Of a DNA stretch of 33,200 nt, positions 30,492 through 33,200 are shown piece by piece. The position numbers and the translations under genes are program-made. Source of the DNA: CAZXCK01 sp964639225 (GTDB taxonomy: Bacteria > Chloroflexota > Anaerolineae > Aggregatilineales > Phototrophicaceae); assembly GCA_964639225.1 (NCBI GenBank), contig CAZXCK010000032.1:1-33200 (forward strand), in the 5' to 3' direction. Below the pieces are notes generated by a model, which saw only the letters and a list, made by a program, of their open reading frames with translations, made no database searches and had not been told where the DNA came from. The first letter of the stretch is position 1. Every line of letters begins with the position of its first letter.

Positions 30492-32333
30492 TTAACGATA
30501 CTGCTTGTTGAACTGCGACCAGGTGTCCGTCGCCAGCCTGGACCTGCCCCCGACCGCTGGCGCCGGTTCGTCGATCACCCGGTCCGGGTCGATGGGGATG
30601 ATAACGGTGATCGCTGTTCCCTGGCCCGGCTTGCTCTCTACCTTGAGCGTGCCGTCCAGCAGTTCGGCGCGCTCGCGCATGTTGACCATGCCGAAACTGC
30701 CGCGCGAGTCGTAGTTGGCCTCAACGCCTTCGGTGTCAAAACCGGCGCCGTTGTCGGCGATGCGAAAGGCGATGGTGTCCTTGTGGCGCACGCCCTGCAC
30801 TGTAATCAGTGAGGCTTCGGCGTATTTGCGGGCGTTGTTGACGGCCTCCTCGATCAGATAGAATACCGCGCCCTGCTCGTGGCTGTCCAGATAGCGTTCG
30901 ACTTCCGGCTTAACTTTGACCTGCACATTCTGACTGTAAGTGGCCTGCATCTTTTCGGCAAGCTGGCCCAGCGCGGCCACCAGTCCCTGGCTTTCCAGCG
31001 CCAGCGGGCGCAGTTTGAACAGGACATGGCGGATTTCCTCGGTGGCGCGCAGGGCCATACTCTCCAGCGTCTCCAGTTCGATGGGCACTTCGTCGGGGCG
31101 GGTTTCCAGCAGACGCCGGATGATGCGCACGCGCATGGCGACGGCGGAGATGGTCTGGGTGGGGATGTCGTGCAGGTCGCGCACCAGCGCCTTACGCGCG
31201 TCCTCCTCCATCTGGATGATGCGCTCTTTTTCCTCGCGCAGGGTGTCGTAGAGGACGGCGTTCTGCAGCGCGACCGCCGCCTGCACGCCGATAGCCGTCA
31301 GCGCGTCGATGAGACCATCGTCGAAAGCGTCTTTGCCGCTGCTGGCGTAGACCAGTACGCCGTAATTGTCGTAACGGGCGTGCAGCGGCACACAGATCAC
31401 CGAGCGCTGGCCCTGCATGCTGCTCAGGGTGCGCAGTTCAGGGTCGCGGGTGGGGTCGCCGCCGATGACTGGCACCATATCCTCTAACGCCTGGGCGACG
31501 ACACCCTCACGCCCGCGAATGATGCGCGTTTCGTCGGTATGGCTCAGGCCGCGCGCGTTGGCGACAAAAAGCTGGTCGCTGATGCTGTCGAAGAGCAGTA
31601 CCATGCTGACTGTGCGCTGTTTGTCGCGTTCGTGCAGCGTCAGATGGCCGATATCCAGCGCGGCATCCAGCACTTTGTCGTAGCTGAGGGTGCCGCTGAG
31701 GGTGTTAATCATCTCGGTGAGTGCCTGCCAGCGTTGTTTGATGTCGGCGATTTCCTGCGTGCGCGCCTCGTTGAGCCGGCTCAGCTCACGCTGTTCGACG
31801 CTGCCGTACTGCTCGTAGACGTAAGTCCACAGCGCCAGCGCCGCGCCGGTCACCAGCGCCAGGGCCAGCGGCAGGGTGTATACCGGCACCTGATCGCTCA
31901 GGGTCTCGGCACCGTGTATCACGATCAGCGCGCCCAGCGCCGCCGCCAGCACGCCCACCGCCTGAAAACTGCCCAGCAGCGTGCCCAGGTACAGCATGCC
32001 TGCGCCAATGAGCAGGCCCACTGTCGCCGCCAACACCAGCGGACTGCCGTCCGTGAGGTAGACCAGCGCCCCGGCCAGCACCCAGTCGAGCACAATCGTC
32101 ACATAGGGGGCCGCCGCTCGCAGCCCTTTGATCGCCACCATCAGCGCCAGAACGAGCGCGGCGGCGACGCCAATCGCCGCCAGAATCAGCAGGTTCTGCT
32201 GGCTGGTGGGGGTGTCGGTCTGCAGACGCCAGGCCCAGACGCCCAGCACGACGCCGGCGGTCAGCAGCAGACGCAGGCCGGCGCTGGTCCAGTCTCTCCA
32301 GGCATTTGATCCAGCGGTAGTTGAGGCAGTCAT
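30492..32333 (-). CDS. DegS/NarX-type membrane sensor histidine kinase with GAF domain
   Basis: This 613-residue kinase begins with several hydrophobic helices (about residues 10-190, roughly six to seven). A coiled linker and a GAF domain (about 215-365) follow. The HisKA_3 dimerisation helix has H388 in VRDLHDIPTQTISAVAMRV, and the HATPase_c domain has EEAVNNARKYA, DNGAGFD and GSFGMVNMRERAELL. The H-D-x-x-x-Q motif marks the NarX/DegS/LiaS class, whose partners are NarL/LuxR-type regulators. None is adjacent in the window, so it is an orphan here. The ATG at 32333 was chosen because GGGAC lies about 9 bases before it; a GTG six codons earlier has nothing. A methyltransferase gene follows. 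Confidence 0.9.
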   Translation of the reverse strand: MTASTTAGSNAWRDWTSAGLRLLLTAGVVLGVWAWRLQTDTPTSQQNLLILAAIGVAAALVLALMVAIKGLRAAAPYVTIVLDWVLAGALVYLTDGSPLVLAATVGLLIGAGMLYLGTLLGSFQAVGVLAAALGALIVIHGAETLSDQVPVYTLPLALALVTGAALALWTYVYEQYGSVEQRELSRLNEARTQEIADIKQRWQALTEMINTLSGTLSYDKVLDAALDIGHLTLHERDKQRTVSMVLLFDSISDQLFVANARGLSHTDETRIIRGREGVVAQALEDMVPVIGGDPTRDPELRTLSSMQGQRSVICVPLHARYDNYGVLVYASSGKDAFDDGLIDALTAIGVQAAVALQNAVLYDTLREEKERIIQMEEDARKALVRDLHDIPTQTISAVAMRVRIIRRLLETRPDEVPIELETLESMALRATEEIRHVLFKLRPLALESQGLVAALGQLAEKMQATYSQNVQVKVKPEVERYLDSHEQGAVFYLIEEAVNNARKYAEASLITVQGVRHKDTIAFRIADNGAGFDTEGVEANYDSRGSFGMVNMRERAELLDGTLKVESKPGQGTAITVIIPIDPDRVIDEPAPAVGGRSRLATDTWSQFNKQYR

Positions 32334-32470
32334 CGGATTACGTCCCGTCACTTAATGTTTTGTAAACGCTTTATTACGTCTATTCTACATGAGAATCGAT
32401 GCGTGGATGCTTGTGGAATGCAGACCATCGGACTTTGGCCAGCCTGGCCCAAGCGGCGGATGAGCGTATC

Positions 32471-32499
32471 TTACCAATCGGGCGCAGCTTGATTATACT
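32471..32499 (+). promoter_or_regulatory. Candidate promoter of the M23 peptidase gene
   Basis: TTACCA (32471-32476) is separated by 17 bases from TATACT (32494-32499). A start near 32506 would give a 55-base leader. The rest of the 227-base divergent gap shows nothing identifiable. Confidence 0.55.
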
Positions 32500-32560
32500 A
32501 GAGGGCATGGGCCGCCACCGGGCCGCCAGTCGTTCGATTTGTGAGGCTGTATCCGAGACC

Positions 32561-33200
32561 ATGTTGAAAAAGGTTGTATTTTCCCTGGCGCTGGGCGCGC
32601 TGCTGGCGTTGAGTGTATCTCCGGCGCTGGCCCAGGACGAACCGCCACAGCCATTCGCGCCATGCGGCGTCGTCGATGCCATCGACTTTCCGATTGACAG
32701 TGTGATGACGGTTACCCTGGCCACTGGCTACGATGACTTCGGTATCTTTCGTAATCGCTTTGGCGGCAATCATGTCGCCATCGACGTCGGCTTCCGCGAG
32801 GAAGGCGAGCCGGTGCGGGCGGCGGCGCGTGGCATGGTCACCTATTCCGACATCGAAGGCTGGGATACCGAGCGCGGCGTTGTCATCATTGCGCACATTT
32901 TCCCGGATGGCAGCCGCTACTTCACGGTTTATGGCCATTTAGAACAGACCGACGAGTACAGTCTGCCGCAGGCGGGCCTGTGCGTGGAAAAAGGCGAGGT
33001 AATCGGCGCGATTGGCGTGCCCACACGCAGCCTGCCACATCTGCATTACGAGGTGCGGGACTTTCTGCCCGACGACGGCGGCCCTGGTTACATCTCCGGC
33101 GATCCGCTGCTGGCGGGCTGGTATCATCCGCTGGACTTCACCCGGTTATGGCAGGTGCGCCTCACCGACGCTTACATCGACCATGTGACGCTGCCGCTGG
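32561..33200 (+). CDS. Secreted M23-family (LytM-type) metallopeptidase, 3' truncated by window edge
   Basis: The frame stays open to the window end (213 codons). A signal peptide (MLKKVVFSLALGALLALSVS, cleavage after ALA) precedes a peptidase domain with all zinc-site motifs: H71 and D75 in GGNHVAIDVGF, H126 in VYGHLEQ, and H160-x-H162 in LPHLHYEVRD. M23 enzymes cut peptide bonds in peptidoglycan cross-links or other Gly-rich peptides. So this copy looks active, unlike the transpeptidase of the PBP1-like protein in the same window. Cys35 and Cys141 could pair. The ATG is weakly supported by a ribosome binding site (GAGA two bases away, GAGG 14 away). What follows the domain is not visible. 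Confidence 0.88.
   Translation, partial: MLKKVVFSLALGALLALSVSPALAQDEPPQPFAPCGVVDAIDFPIDSVMTVTLATGYDDFGIFRNRFGGNHVAIDVGFREEGEPVRAAARGMVTYSDIEGWDTERGVVIIAHIFPDGSRYFTVYGHLEQTDEYSLPQAGLCVEKGEVIGAIGVPTRSLPHLHYEVRDFLPDDGGPGYISGDPLLAGWYHPLDFTRLWQVRLTDAYIDHVTLPL

Noticed and set aside
32380..32938. Minus-strand open frames at the right edge
   Set aside because: They lie opposite a clear M23 peptidase with signal peptide and complete zinc motifs on the plus strand, which stays open to the window end.

Overview
The window looks like a piece of a chromosome from a GC-rich member of the Chloroflexota, probably Anaerolineae-like. This is inference from sequence style, not from a marker gene. The reasons are the characteristic tail on the membrane glycosyltransferase, a bifunctional penicillin-binding protein with a long non-catalytic C-terminus, many GAF/PAS sensor kinases, FHA and von Willebrand proteins, and a secreted 'PDGC' repeat protein. 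Genes are densely packed on both strands. No gap without a gene exceeds about 260 bases. I saw no rRNA, tRNA, CRISPR array, insertion sequence or phage genes.

Layout. 1-2.8 kb: a 5'-truncated GT39-like glycosyltransferase and a TIGR01777 nucleotide-sugar-epimerase-like protein, closed by a terminator. 2.85-4.84 kb (minus): a histidine kinase whose stop overlaps a ribbon-helix-helix antitoxin, followed without spacing by two tandem Doc (Fic-fold) toxins. 4.9-7.65 kb (minus): PriA helicase. 7.9-8.6 kb: a metallophosphoesterase, convergent with a TIR-DUF4013 membrane protein. 10-13 kb (plus): alpha-glucosidase, CitE-like lyase and PPOX/F420-type protein in one probable operon. 13-15.6 kb: a single-domain response regulator divergent from a receiver-PAS-GAF-histidine kinase. 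15.7-19.4 kb (minus): a PBP1-like protein followed by a DtxR-family regulator. 19.6-22.5 kb (plus): an OmpR-type regulator and its GAF/PAS histidine kinase behind a near-consensus promoter. 22.6-25.3 kb (minus): two secreted proteins, one DUF4139 and one with three PDGC repeats. 25.4-27.4 kb (minus): tsaE-tsaB-rimI, the tRNA t6A and ribosomal acetylation cluster. 27.5-29.7 kb (plus): a VWA-FHA protein and an adenine-phosphoribosyltransferase-like protein. 29.7-32.3 kb (minus): a DegS/NarX-type sensor kinase and a methyltransferase. 32.6 kb to the end: a secreted M23 peptidase cut by the window edge.

The strongest oddities are these. The PBP1-like protein has lost all three transpeptidase signature motifs (SxxK, SxN, KTG) and part of its glycosyltransferase motifs, while staying full length with an open frame. 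A sensor kinase is translationally coupled to a one-antitoxin, two-toxin Doc cassette. A TIR domain is fused to a DUF4013 membrane module. TsaB carries an unusual 45-residue Asp/Ser tail. Four histidine kinases of four different architectures occur in 33 kb, and only one has an adjacent DNA-binding response regulator in a standard operon.
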